From NCBI GenBank assembly GCA_947652605.1, contig OX393582.1, positions 14,284,544 to 14,348,543 of the forward strand: a stretch of 64,000 bases of DNA, in the 5' to 3' direction. Origin of the DNA: Elmis aenea (taxonomy: Eukaryota; Arthropoda; Insecta; Coleoptera; Elmidae). Both the position numbers and the translations under genes were made by a program. This document shows positions 22,410 to 33,740 of the stretch, piece by piece. Every line of letters starts with the position of its first letter. Position 1 is the first letter of the stretch. The notes under the pieces are model-generated. The model saw only the letters and a list, made by a program, of their open reading frames with translations, was not told the DNA's origin and did not search any database.

Positions 22410-22832
22410 CAGGGTGATTGATTGGGACCGGGCATTAAAAATATATGAAAAATGAGAAAGGGTATGGATCTGAATTTTCGGTTATGACCATAATGGCATA
22501 TGATCTGTTTAATGAAAATATTTTCAAGATGGCGACACTTCCGGAAATACCGAAAGTTGACGTCTACTTTCTTATTTCAAATATTATGGTGCATTTTTTA
22601 TTGCATTTTTGGATTTAAAACGTTATTTTGGAGGGACTGTTGATAGCATTCCCTATTCCTAAGTGCAGTTGTTTTTTAGATTTTTGGACTTTTATGAAAG
22701 TTTTTTGATTTTTATTGTGATGCTTAATATTATTTACCGCCGCCATTTTTAAAGAGAAAACGCTTAAATTTAGACTATGCATAAAAGAAACCTTGGAGTT
22801 CATACTGGAATTTTTGCAATCGATGCATTACT
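22410..22832. mobile_element. Fragment of a TA-flanked CAGGGTG element
   Basis: A left end CAGGGTGATTGATTGGGACC follows TA at 22408-22409. No right end is visible before the next element starts at 22835, so it is truncated. Confidence 0.5.
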
Positions 22833-22834
22833 TA

Positions 22835-23560
22835 CAGGGTGTCCAAAATTTAATTTTCTTTTAATACAACTTTAGGCCACTAAAACTCGTTTTTTTTTCA
22901 AATACAATGCCCAATTTGTTTTTTCAATTGCTAATACAAAATTAAATTCTGCATCAATCTGTATTAGCGTTTCCTATACTTATCTGCAATAATTTTCAAG
23001 TTATTAAGAATTTTTAATAAAGTTAAGAGAAATTGCAACATTTTTAAATAGTAGGCCTTGGAAATGACAACAAATGCCACTTTAAACGCGTTTGTCTGAA
23101 CTGAAGTATCCATGAAAATGCAAAATCAAGAGTATTTAAAGACGAATATTTTGAACTTATTTTATATTCATGAAGAATGTCACCAGATTATTGAAAGAAC
23201 TTGCCGTGTGTTCAGTGAGAGGTATCCTCATTTAATTGTAATGACCAGACAGAAATTTCAATGAATAGAATCAAAACTTCAAAAGGGCTCATTTATGAGG
23301 ATTTTAGCTTTAGTAAAACACATTAACGTTAAAATATTACGGCCACAACTTGGAGTGAGCGTCAACGTTTGGGTTCGGTCTATCACCAAACGATTTGTTG
23401 AGAAATTCATCATAAGTAGAACACACTACTCGTACAATATGTTCTTGTAGAAAAGAATCGCAAGGATACAATTACAATTAAAAAGGATGACAACAGGAAA
23501 CCAAAATCTTGGGACAGTCGGGCTTAGGTAGTTAAGAAGCAACCATCGAGAAATGTACAG
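22835..23560 (+). pseudogene. TA-element end plus N-terminal part of a broken transposase
   Basis: TA then CAGGGTGTCCAAAATTTAAT marks a left terminus at 22835. Downstream, a plus-strand frame reads LFYIHEECHQIIERTC, RVFSERYPHLIVMTRQKFQ, a stop, then IESKLQKGSF (about 23155-23295). This is the helix-turn-helix start common to a large insect transposase family of the Tc1/mariner superfamily, in which a first helix block is followed by a RYP motif and a FxR(I/L) block. The catalytic core is missing or unrecognisable. It links the CAGGGTG termini to a transposase type, which makes the many small CAGGGTG elements here plausible internal-deletion derivatives. Confidence 0.55.
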
Positions 23561-24435
23561 CTGGTCGAAAAATAAAAAAGTTTTTTGTTAAAATTGTTGT
23601 TTTATTTGTTCATTTCTGTGCAATAATAGCTCTAGATCTGTGTACTACGATAAATAACGTTTGAGAGCCCAACCACCTTATACAGACGATCACGAACAAA
23701 AAATAACAACAATAAAAATAAGAAAAGTAAGTACTCTTCTACAACAGCGCAGCCGATGTACAGTACGGACGTTGTGTTTCTTAAGCCATTCCTGTAGAGG
23801 AGCCTCCTCTGCTGGACTTTTTTTTTTTAATTCAACGTCCTTTAAGTGGCATTCCATGGAAATTGTTCAACTCGGCGTATTTTCAAATTATACATAGTAG
23901 CTGACGCTGCACCATAACAGTTAAGTTTTAAAACCAACCCTGTTAAATATTTGTGAATGGCTTAATTTCCATCACTACCATTACCACTCTCAATTAGCCA
24001 AACATTTCGTAACCTCTTTATTACGTTTTAGTTTTAAATAAAACATATTTCATAATTTAATCACGTAGAAACAAAATCAGCAATAATGAAAAACAACGTT
24101 TAACAATTGATTACTTGCGTCACAAACTGTATAACATTTATGGTTGTAGATAAACGGTGTTGCAACTCAAGCTGTAAATGGAGTGTATAGTGTATTTAAC
24201 AACATTCAACCCCTCGAGTAATAAATCGATAACATTTACGATGTAATAACACCACAATAAGCAGACGAATATGTTCACTTAATATTAACGTTAACTAACT
24301 TGCGAAACTAAGTTTGTATAGTACACCATTTTAATAAAAATAGTAATACAAACAGTTAAAGACGATTTGCAGAAATTTAATTTTAAAATGATAAACCTAA
24401 ATACTAAAGGTAGTATCAGTGATTAGAATAACAAA
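23561..24435. other. Unassigned DNA
   Basis: No gene supported. The 78-codon frame at 23661-23897 has no family resemblance. Confidence 0.4.
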
Positions 24436-24439
24436 AAAA

Positions 24440-25767
24440 AAGTCTGGCAAAAATAGGATCACTTTATCTTTTTACAAGCTTTTATTCACTTCACATGTTT
24501 GTTTGTTTAAGTAAAATCTTGCGTGATCCACTTCTACATATCTGATTGACTTGAAATTTTGCATGCATTCATGGTCTTCGTGACAAACTAAATTAAATCG
24601 AAAATCAAAATATAGTCCAATTTATTGGATGATCTTAATCCATTTTTTCACCAGCTTTCACTTCCCCTCCGGTACCATTCTTGGGACTTGGGAGTCGAAG
24701 AACTCGCGACACCCTTCTTCTACTTCCTGAACATTACCAAAGTCCCACCCAGTCAGGAAATGAGCCATTGACCGAAAAATGTGGTAAATCCGATGGTGCT
24801 AGGTCGGGACTGTATGCAGGGTGTGGTAGCACTTCTATGCCATCGTTCTCCAATTTACGGGGGGTCATTTGGGCCGTATGCGGTCTAGCGTTGTCTTGCT
24901 GTAACAGCACTCGTCGTCGATTGACCAAAGAAGGATATTTTTGTTGTAAGGATGCGTACACTCGATCAAGCTGCTCGCAGTAGAGTTCCGCGGTGATCGC
25001 TCAACCATCAGGAACGGAACCAACTTAAAGTGCCACACCTTTGTAATTCCACCAGACGCAAAGCATAACCTTGGTTTCGAATCTTCGGCACTTTACCACA
25101 GGTTCTCCACGTTGGCCCCTACTTAACCACTGGTTTGATCTACTGGGATTACGAAGGTAGATCCATTTTTCGTCGCAGGTCACAATCCGGCAAAAGAACC
25201 GATGGTCTTGGGGGTTGATGAGTAGTTCTTAACATACACTGACCCGACGCTCTGCTTGTTCCGGTGACAAATCAGAGGGTATTTCACTACAGTGTTTTTT
25301 GAATTTACCTAGCTTATGTAGGTGGCGACCTATTGCAATTTCGTGCGATAAATTTTTAGTAGTTGTGGCTGGCAAGCTCTCGACGGCTTGAAGTAGGGCC
25401 CCCTGGTCTACCATGGAGGGCCGCCCAGCACGAGATTGCTTTTGAAGGCTGGTATCGCCGTTTTTGAATTTTATGTACCAATTTTGTGCAGGGCGATTAG
25501 AGATTGAATCCTGACCTTCCACTTCACGCATAGTTCAGGCGGCATCAGCGGCGCTTCGCCCCAATTTCCAGTAGTGACGTAAAATTGCAAGCATTTCAAC
25601 ATTTGTTTCGGCCATTTAAAGAACTTTAAACTACAAGCAATTAAACTAACTGACTCAAAAACGAAACTAAGAGATGCGCTTTTTAATTTGACGTATAACC
25701 TGTCAAACTTTTATCAATTGTTTAGCGTCCAAGATGACAAGAAAAAATTTTTTTTGCTCCTACCTAA
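24440..25767 (-). mobile_element. mariner element, decayed
   Basis: The interval holds a mariner transposase on the minus strand between about 24640 and 25615. The right end reads, on the minus strand, TTAGGTAGGAGCAAAAAA near 25767, a plausible mariner terminus. The left end near 24440 (CTGGCAAAAATAGGATC) matches it only loosely, so boundaries are approximate. Confidence 0.7.
24640..25615 (-). pseudogene. mariner transposase, about 325 codons, multiple disruptions
   Basis: The start at 25615 reads MAETNVEMLAILRHYW, the usual first helix, with an early stop after the first 27 codons. The next frame piece gives NRPAQNWYIKFKNGDTSL and SRAGRPSMVD (the linker), then HLHKLGKFKKHCSEIPSDL and SPEQAERRVSVC. 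The catalytic triad is visible: CDEKWIYL (first Asp, about 25168-25188), LQQDNARPHTAQ (second Asp, about 24880) and YSPDLAPSD (third Asp, about 24820). A frameshift after the third motif moves the tail (MAHFLTGWDFGNVQEVEEG) to another frame. Length and motif order are those of a complete mariner, so this was a full element that died by point mutations and small indels. Confidence 0.9.
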
Positions 25768-25769
25768 TA

Positions 25770-26593
25770 AAACCGAGAACAAGTAAAAGTTACTGTACAA
25801 AATAACTTTACGCGGTAGGCTTTTTTTGAGGTCGCGGTCGTACCTGAGATCAGCGCCACAACGTTAGTACAAAACGCCAAAAATTATACATGTTATTGCA
25901 AAAAAAAAACTGTTGCCTAGTGTAATTATTCAAAATAGTGAAACTAAAAGTTAGCATTGGCAATAATCTCATCAATCGCCGTTATGCCCACATAGAAACT
26001 GTGATTTATGAATCATATGCGACTAAAACTCATTTTTAAAATATTTTACAGACATATTGATTCACAGAATGAAAGTTGCAAGTAACATACCTAATTAAAT
26101 TAGCACACCTTTGTTGGACAAAGTTTATTTATATTTACTACAACCGGCAACCTAAATAACTACCTTGGAAGTCTCGGCAGATGGTGTCATGTTGTTCTAG
26201 TAGTATTTGATTTGCAATGTGTTAACGATTTCTGTGTATCATTTCGAAATTTAGTGTAAATTTCGCAAGCAGTTGGAACCTTGATTCTAACGCTATTTCG
26301 TGTCGAGGTAGAGTTCCACCCGTGTGCAAAATGGGTTATGGTCTTTGTTTAATGGCTATCTGTGAAACAAATTTTTAAAGTAATTCGCGTAATCGGCGTT
26401 CTTTAATTTGCGTGAAGATGCCACACACTACACCCTAATCGTCATGAATCTTGTAAATCATCCATATACAAACAAGCTGATTCAAATCCGTGAGCAACCA
26501 ATAGAATTTCGTTAATTATAAAAAACAGAGCACAGTTCAATAAAAATCCATCGCATGATGCTATATTTTGTTGTGGAAAATTTCTACAAATAT
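25770..26593. other. Unassigned DNA
   Basis: No gene or element end recognised. Confidence 0.4.
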
Positions 26594-26852
26594 TAAAGCC
26601 TAGTCCAGATTGTAAACAAATGTTTCGGAGCAGTGTTCATGAACAATGTTCCCGATGTTTCGGAACAGCTCAACTTTGTTTCTAGCTTGTTTCGGAACTG
26701 TTTCACTAATGTTGCGAACCAAAAAAAGCCCTGTTCCTTGTTTTCCGTTTATATGGGAAACATTGGAACATTGAACAAGTCTGTTGTCAAACACGGTTCA
26801 GTCAAACAGAGTTTTGGTTAGAGTGATTCTTGGTTATATATTTATTACAATG

Positions 26853-27090
26853 TGGAATCAAGAAAAAACTTTACAACTGATGGAAAAAGTGCATAGCACA
26901 TCTTGTTTGTGGGATGTCAATGTGGTGAATACAAAAATAGGAATAAAAAGAGGGATGCTTTTGGAAATATTGCGCAATCATGTGATGTAACAGTTGCTGA
27001 AGTTGAAAAGAGAGTGCACATGCTAAAATCCCAATTTCGACTGAAACACAAAAATCTGCAAGGCACTAAGAAAAGTGGTTCTTCACCATT
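26853..27090 (+). pseudogene. MADF/Myb-like DNA-binding protein remnant of Harbinger
   Basis: Harbinger elements encode a Myb/SANT or MADF-type protein that helps the nuclease bind the ends. Here the frame from 26853 reads MWNQEKTLQLMEKVHSTSCL then WDVNV, the MADF start with its conserved CLWD. After a frameshift near 26930, YKNRNKKRDAFGNIAQSC and VTVAEVEKRVHMLKSQFRL follow, which is the rest of the domain. The frameshift makes this copy non-functional. Its position inside the TAA-flanked element fits the known Harbinger layout, with the nuclease gene in the opposite direction. Confidence 0.75.
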
Positions 27091-27094
27091 CTTC

Positions 27095-27225
27095 ATTCAT
27101 TGCCATAACTGGTGCCTTACATTAGTGCTTTTCGTATCCACCACCTTCTTCTTTTCTTTTCTTCGGCCGTTAAGTAAAATATATAAATTGGCAGCACAAA
27201 TTCCTGCAATAGTCTCACTGGACAT
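27095..27225 (-). pseudogene. Truncated start of a Harbinger nuclease
   Basis: From ATG at 27225 on the minus strand the frame reads MSSETIAGICAANLYILL then NGRRKEKKKVVDTKSTN, resembling the extreme N-terminus of HARBI1-like transposases (a hydrophobic helix followed by a basic run). The catalytic DDE domain is absent; the sequence runs straight into the end of the MADF remnant, showing a large internal deletion. Short, so only a moderate call. Confidence 0.4.
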
Positions 27226-27375
27226 GATAATCACTTGAGAAACACCGAAACACTGGCTTTAGTCTGGACGCGGAACAACGTATACAGATTGTTCCGAAAC
27301 AATGTTTCGCAACTGTTTCGGCACAGTGTTCAATATCGTTCCGAAACATTTGTTTACAATCTGGACTAGGCTTAA

Positions 27376-28855
27376 GCGTTAAAAATTATGTCGTTGATGT
27401 AATATGTTGTGTACAGTTGTCTTCGCAATTCTTCTCCCAATGTAATTTATCTTATGTTCTTTTCAAAAATATCTTAGCAATGTAAAAAGAGTTATTATTT
27501 TTATCGAGAATGTATATGATATTATGATCAACGATTCATTTTTGCAATCGAAAAAAGTCCTAACCAACTAAGTAAAAATCATACACCAGGTGTTTGGTAA
27601 AGTTGCTAAATTCTGTGCTCATTAATAATCAACAAATTGGAATTATTCAAACGGTATCCGATAAAATCAGGAAAAAACCGGAAAATACGATTTTTGAAAA
27701 TCGTCTATAAGCTCCTATGTTGTACAAAATACTTTAAATGTACAAAAACATTGCCTCAGCAACTTTTAAGCCGAAGCAAATGGTGATCTCACATTTTTCC
27801 CAGGTCGATTTGTTTTTGTTTTATGACAACCATATTTATTATTATCTTATGGGCGCAATTTTTGTTATTTACATAATCAAATAGAATTTTTTTTCTGAAC
27901 TAATTGATGCATCACACATGGTATTTTACTTCTACATTCATTGTCAAATTTAAAACAATGCGTTTTGAACAACAATCACTATAAATCAGGTAAGCTGGAC
28001 GTTGTAGTTTTTGTCGTTTCCATGACAACCAATCAACAAACTAAAAATTTTGAAAGTGTAATATGTACGTCATCATAATAAATTCCTATCGACAAAAAAT
28101 TGTTAAGGCCATTTAATGCAGATTAAACATTTTTTGTATACAAAATTAAGAGGAATATTCATAAACCACACTAAATGCAACCACATTCCACTCACGCTGA
28201 AACCACAATCAATTTCCACGTTTGATATTTGCGCAATTTATGAAATGCACTTCATGTTGAACTAACTTTTAATTTTCTATGGTTAACCGAAAGAAGAATT
28301 ATTTAAACTAAACACATTAGCAGCAACGTTTGGAATGATTGATTCTTTATTTATCGCTGTTTGTAGCAGTAGGTCTAATCACACGGAAATACATTTTCAG
28401 GTAATACGCTGCATATTTTCGAATGGGTATTAATTAACCCATGATTTTATATTTACAGAAGCGAATTGATAAAATACTTCTTAATGGTAGATATAAGATT
28501 ATCCACAGATGACTAGTTGAAGAGGTCAACACAAGACACCCGGAAAGAAGGTCAAATAACCATAAATTTAAATCTATGGCATAAATTAATATTAATCTGG
28601 AAATAAACAAATAAAAATCTGCAAGATATCGCCTTTAGATATATTTTCATTAAATTTTTAAAATAAGACGAACATTGGATTCACCATGAAATTAGGCAAC
28701 TGATAAAAATCCAACATGGCGCCCTTAAGAAACAAAAAATTTACTACTGCATTTCAAAAACTATATAATTTGTCTGAGTCAATTTTAACAGCGTTATGTG
28801 ATTAAGATCTTTCACAAAAATATGAATACCAAAATTTAAACAAAACAGTTAGGTA
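27376..28855. other. Unassigned, intron-like DNA
   Basis: About 1.5 kb with no gene, element end or repeat that I can support. Confidence 0.4.
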
Positions 28856-28857
28856 TA

Positions 28858-30761
28858 CAGGGTGAGTCACGACGGACGTGTCGGAATTTTATGGCAAAAC
28901 GGTATATATTTTCCAATTTCTGTCGCTGTTAGATTATGTAAGTCAATAAGGGCTACATTTTAAAAATATTTTCAAACATACAGGGTGCTCCAAAAAAGAG
29001 TGGTATATCAAAGTTATACTTTTTCTTTTGGAACACCCTGTATATTTTTACATTTTTGGATTCCTCTTTAAATTTAATTCAAAAAATTTATGAGGTTATA
29101 TGGGTCTTAAGTCAACCGTTCTCGTGAAAATTGCATTTTCATGAAAATACAGTATTTTCAAAAATTTTCAACATTTAAAAACTTTGAGAAGTCTGAAGAA
29201 ATTCGCTTGGAGATAAGATTGGCAATAGATTATGTAACACTTTGCACCACCTACATTTTTAAAATATTATACAGGGCGTTTTTTACGCTTGGTCAAAATT
29301 GTGAAACTTTCAACATCGATAAGTCATTTTTTTTAAATACAACACCCTATATTTTTTTACACCGTCTTATAGGAAATTTAATTCTCTTTCGAAAATATTA
29401 ATACTGTTTTTTACCTAAAATTGATATTTTCTGAGATATCGCGATTTTATTGTTAATTATTAGGGCAAAGTAATATTTTCGAGTAGGCTATGAAGGTAGG
29501 CAGCGGTAATTTGAAACAATTGAAAGAAAGAACAAGAAAGTCTTAGTTTTATCTTTTGCCTACGCATTTTTGACATTTTTTCTAATGAAGAGCAATCTCA
29601 CGTTTAAATCGAGATTTCTTAAAATTATTTATGCATTTATTTATTGGACCAGTATGATAGATAACATGATTACTAAATCCTATAAACCTTTTTTTTTGTT
29701 TGTTTATAATACGACACTCGGTTCTACCAAAATGTCTTTGCTTAAATTCTGGTTCCACGCCTTTTGCTAACATTGTTTTTTATACAGTGTGCACAATGTT
29801 TAATGTAAGTAAGTGTTTATGGTGTGTTAACTAAAATATAAATACACAGAAAATATTTCAAATTGGGACCGTAGTAACTTTAATTGAAAATTTATAAAAA
29901 TATTTCTAGTGATAACTAAAATGTAAGTAATAATAATTCAAAAACTTTTGACAATCACTCCTAATATGTTGCATAATGTAAGACGTTCAGTTGAAAAGAG
30001 GATCACAATGTGTATTCAAGAGGATGGTCGTCATGTTGAATATTTATTGTAATCGGTTGTTAAATTTTGTTTTTGAATTATTACTTGAATTTCTTTCAAT
30101 TGTTTCAAATTACCGCTGTCTAGCTTCATAGCCTACTCGAAAATATTACTTTGCCCTAATAATTAACAATAAAATCGCGATATCTCGGAAAATATCAATT
30201 TTAGGTATAAAACAGTATTAATGTTTTCGAAAGAGAATTAAATTTTCTATAAGACGGTGTAAAAAAATATAGGGTGTTGTATTTAAAAAAAATTAGTTAT
30301 GGATGTTTAAAGTTTCACAAGTTTGACCAAGCGTAAAAAACGCCCTGTATAATATTTTAAAAATGTAGGTGGTGCAAAGTGTTACATAATCTATTGTCAA
30401 TCTTATCTCCAAGCAAATTTCTTCAGACTTCTCAAAGTTTTTAAATGTTGAAAATTTTTGAAAATACTGTATTTTCATGAAAATGCAATTTTCACGAGAA
30501 CGGTTGACTTAAGACCCATATGACCTTTTACATTTTTTGAATTAAATTTAAAGAGGAATCCAAAAATGTAAAAATATACAGGGTGTTCCATAAGAAAAAG
30601 TATAACTTTGATATGCCACTCTTTTTTCGAGCACCCCGTATGTTTGAAAATATTTTTAAAATGTAGCCCTTATTGACTTACACAATCTAACAGCGACAGA
30701 AATTGGAAAATATAAACCGTTTCGCCATAAAACTCCAACGCGTCCGTCGTGACTCACCCTG
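28858..30761. mobile_element. Giant TA-flanked inverted-repeat element, arms about 670 bp
   Basis: CAGGGTGAGTCACGACGGAC (28858) pairs with the mirrored end finishing GACTCACCCTG at 30761. TA lies on both sides (28856-28857, 30762-30763). The arms 28858-29529 and 30090-30761 are close inverted copies along their whole length and surround a unique centre of about 560 bp (29530-30089). Further CAGGGTG-type ends are embedded in the arms (about 28980-29042 and its mirror), so the arms themselves are composites. The centre holds facing frames of 63-66 codons with no known family. Confidence 0.92.
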
Positions 30762-30769
30762 TATAGAAA

Positions 30770-31050
30770 ACAAGAAAATGAAGTTTTTAGTTTTCGCAGG
30801 ATATTTCAGGATTTGCGAGATCGTTTTTCGCGTTGAAAATAATACTGGCTACAAAAATTTTTGCACCTAAATTTGAAGTAACCGAATATGGGTCTGACAA
30901 CAGAATTTTCTTTAAATAATAATTCATCTAGATTACCTTAAAAGGTTCAGAATTTTTTTTGCTAGGAATGAAATCGTCTTTGTCATCTCCGACAACTAAA
31001 TGAAACTACTGCCAAAGGTCTCTTTTTCGATTACTGAGCTATTTTGAACA
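30770..31050. other. Spacer
   Basis: No feature recognised. Confidence 0.4.
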
Positions 31051-31058
31051 ATTTTGCC

Positions 31059-31783
31059 CAGTGAGTGCGGTGGACACGGGCCCACGAGCCAAAGAGGCCC
31101 ATAGGATGCAAACAACAACTGGTTTTTTAATAATTGTCACTCGCATCTTGTCAGTGCAGATAGGTCACAAGGTTATTGTTATTAATTTTTGCATGAATAC
31201 AATTGTTACTGGTAAATTAATATCAGCTGATTTACATATTATAAGTGTCCTTAAAACCGATTTAATGTTGTTGAATTTTCTGACCGGGTAAGATATAAAC
31301 AGTTATTTGACAATGCGCTCACATGCAACTGATGTAGAACTGTAAATTTGGGCAACTAAGCAGTTTGTGTCAACACAAACTAAACGATTGCGCGACTTCT
31401 TACAACTGTTTTGTGTCGTATAGGTTTGAATTTAGACCTCCTCAGCAAAATTAAGTTTCTTGTGTGCTTGCATCAACGTGACTCCTGATTTTGTTGCGTA
31501 TGCGAGCCGCGTTTAGCTATTCGCGGATCAAACTGTTGCAGAACTGATTGATTGCATGTCAGCGCCTAGCGTGTAATGTAAATTCTAGAGGTAGGAGTGG
31601 ACACTTGTAAAAATATTAAATTGTTTGTGTATGCGTTCTCTCATATTCAAAAATATTCTCAAGATTTCGTTATTTCATACATTTAACAAAATGTCTCCTC
31701 TGTATTACTCAGTGGTTATTTACACTTACACAAGACGAAAACTTTATCCGAAGGGCCCATTGACACTTCTTGCTACGCCACTG
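31059..31783. mobile_element. hAT element with CAGTG ends
   Basis: CAGTGAGTGCGGTGGACACG followed by GGCCC (31059-31083) pairs with the right end GGGCCCATTGACACTTCTTG followed by CTACGCCACTG (31753-31783). The flanks ATTTTGCC (31051-31058) and ATTTTGTC (31784-31791) match at 7 of 8 positions, a slightly worn 8-bp duplication. No transposase is present. Confidence 0.82.
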
Positions 31784-31794
31784 ATTTTGTCACA

Positions 31795-32505
31795 AATAAC
31801 TAACAAAAATAAGTTTAATGATAGCAAATACCTAGCTGCAGAAGAGTAGTAAAAACATGACAATGTAATAAACAGAGTTGGGTCCTTAATGACCCCCCTA
31901 TGTAGAATCTAAGGGTTTGAAAGCTTTTATAATAAATATTTGCGCACTCCTACACGCGTATACGTCAACACAAGCAGTGTCGAAGTTCTAAAAAAAGATA
32001 GTGAAAATGCTTGCTTTAGGGAGAACGAGAAAAACGCTACATGTCGCATTTTCCCTTCCATCATTCCTGCAAAAGTATTAAAAGCCATAACACAACCTGC
32101 CATTTCTGTAAGAGTGTCGGTTAAAGCTGAAAGTTTTAAACCAATCAAAACACGCAAAACACTGCATGTATGTAAATTAAGAGAGATTATTTGAGATTTA
32201 AAGTTTAGTTAAAAATCACTTAACTTATTATATACGAAGAATCTCTTTTGTAAAAAAAAACTAGAACAGTGGTCAAGCTTTTGGACAAAAGTTTTTTTTT
32301 TTTTTAAATATTAAGACGCCATTTTTGAGTAAATATAATTTAAAATTAATTTCTTCCAACATGTTTTGCTTTACTACTAATTGTTTTGGTTTTTAGGGCT
32401 TCTTTGCTAAAATAAATTCACTCTAGGCGATTTCGTTATACGCGGCAATTTCTAGAAGAACAGTAAATGTTATATATTTCCAATCAGTTTACACTCATCA
32501 TACAA
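31795..32505. other. Unassigned DNA
   Basis: Two facing frames (31927-32194) of 76-84 codons overlap each other. Neither resembles a family I know, so neither is accepted. Confidence 0.35.
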
Positions 32506-32776
32506 CTTAAGCCGGATCCACATCAATAAAAATGTATGTTGTATGTTGTCTTTTGAAATTCAGCCGCGCAAATTAAAATCTGGCTAATTATTTTACCACG
32601 TAAATATATATCTTGTGTGTTGTACCGCCGAATCCACGTGTGCAGGTTTGTTCGTGCAGAGCGCATTAGTTTTCAACTTAGAGAGCCTGTTATTATATTA
32701 ATAAACACGTGTTGGGAGTAGAGTAGTCGTAATTCGCATAATAAAATAACCGATAAAATAAATACAATAAAATAAC

Positions 32777-33028
32777 ATGGAATGGACCAATGAGGATTCA
32801 TTGCACCTCATTCAAGAACATTCAAAACATGACTTGTTATGGAATACAAAACTGTCAGCATTACAACAAAACAAAACAAAAAAGATTCACGGAACGAAAT
32901 AGCTAAAGCATGTACGATGTAGTATTGGAGTTGAAGAAGCAAAGAAAAAAATGTCAAGCTTGTTGGGGTATTTTAGAAGGAAGAAGGCAAAAGGGAAAAA
33001 ACTATCGGAACAGGAACAGGTACATTAA
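32777..33028 (+). pseudogene. MADF-type accessory protein remnant of Harbinger
   Basis: The frame from 32777 reads MEWTNEDSLHLIQEHSKHDL then LWNTKL, the start of a MADF domain with its conserved aromatic LW. After a stop and frameshift, IGVEEAKKKMSSLLGYFRR and KKAKGKKLSEQEQ give the last helix and basic tail. The middle is damaged. The gene lies between the two terminal repeats in the same relative place as the MADF remnant of the element at 26597-27372, though the two share little identity, so they are separate Harbinger lineages. Confidence 0.72.
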
Positions 33029-33465
33029 AAAATGAGACATGATCAATCACCCAAATGTAGGTATTTACGTAATAAAATGAAACAAAACTACAGATGCACT
33101 CAGAATCGTCCACATTGACACTACTGTGCGACGCAAATCTCTCTGAAGTTGGCTGGAAAACCGACAGCACAACGGATAGCGTGCGTTGTTCGTCACGAAA
33201 TTATTTGTGTGCATTTCTATGCGGCGCACAGTCCACACCAACAAAAATTTCGACGAACACGAGCAAATTTGTGTCAAATACAAAACAAAAATAATTTTGT
33301 GACGAACAACGCACGTTACCCGTTGTGCTGTCGGTTTTTAGCCAACTTCAAAGAGATTTGCGTCGCACAGTAATGTCAATGTGGACTTGATTCTAAGTGT
33401 ATCTATAGTTTTGTTTCATTTTACTTCGTAAATACCTATGTTTGGGTGATTGATCATTTTAAAAA
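33027..33465. repeat. Internal inverted repeat, arms about 175 bp
   Basis: The left arm 33027-33205 (from ATGATCAATCACCCA to TCGTCACGAAATTATT) is mirrored by about 33290-33465. It lies entirely inside the Harbinger derivative 32510-33737 and could be a nested foldback. Its spacer holds GGCGCACAGTCCACACC. Confidence 0.8.
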
Positions 33466-33740
33466 AGAAATGTGCATTGTTCTTAATTACATCGGATTAT
33501 TTACATCGCACAAAGAAAGTGAAAACTCCACTCCATTTTATAAAACCAGGCTCTCTAACAGCAAACTGTTGCGCTCTGCATAAACAAATCTGCACAAGCG
33601 GATTCGGCCGTACAACACACAAGATAACTATTTACGTGGTAAAATACTTAACCAGATTTAAATTTGCGCCGCTAATTTTTTTGCTGAATTTCAAAATACA
33701 AAATACAACATAAATTTTTATTGATGTGGATCCGGCTTTA

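Larger units (their letters stand above)
26597..27372. mobile_element. PIF/Harbinger derivative
   Basis: AGCCTAGTCCAGATTGTAAA (26597-26616) pairs with the mirrored end finishing AGTCTGG... in reverse, ACTAGGCT at 27372. The 33-bp terminal repeats run through ACAAATGTTTCGGA. TAA flanks both sides (26594-26596, 27373-27375), the 3-bp target duplication of PIF/Harbinger. Multiple TGTTTCGGAAC-like motifs near both ends look like subterminal binding sites. The 776-bp interior keeps a MADF-type gene start on the plus strand and a transposase start on the minus strand. Confidence 0.9.
32510..33737. mobile_element. PIF/Harbinger derivative with long terminal and internal inverted repeats
   Basis: AGCCGGATCCACATCAATAA (32510) pairs with the mirrored end ATGTGGATCCGGCT (to 33737). 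TTA lies on both sides (32507-32509, 33738-33740), the Harbinger target duplication. Inverted similarity extends roughly 190 bp inward at each end. The interior keeps a MADF-type remnant and a second large hairpin at 33027-33465. No nuclease gene remains. Confidence 0.9.

Noticed and set aside
24681..24983. 100-codon plus-strand frame
   Set aside because: Antisense of the mariner transposase catalytic region.
31927..32194. Facing 76- and 84-codon frames
   Set aside because: They are mutual shadows and neither resembles a known protein.
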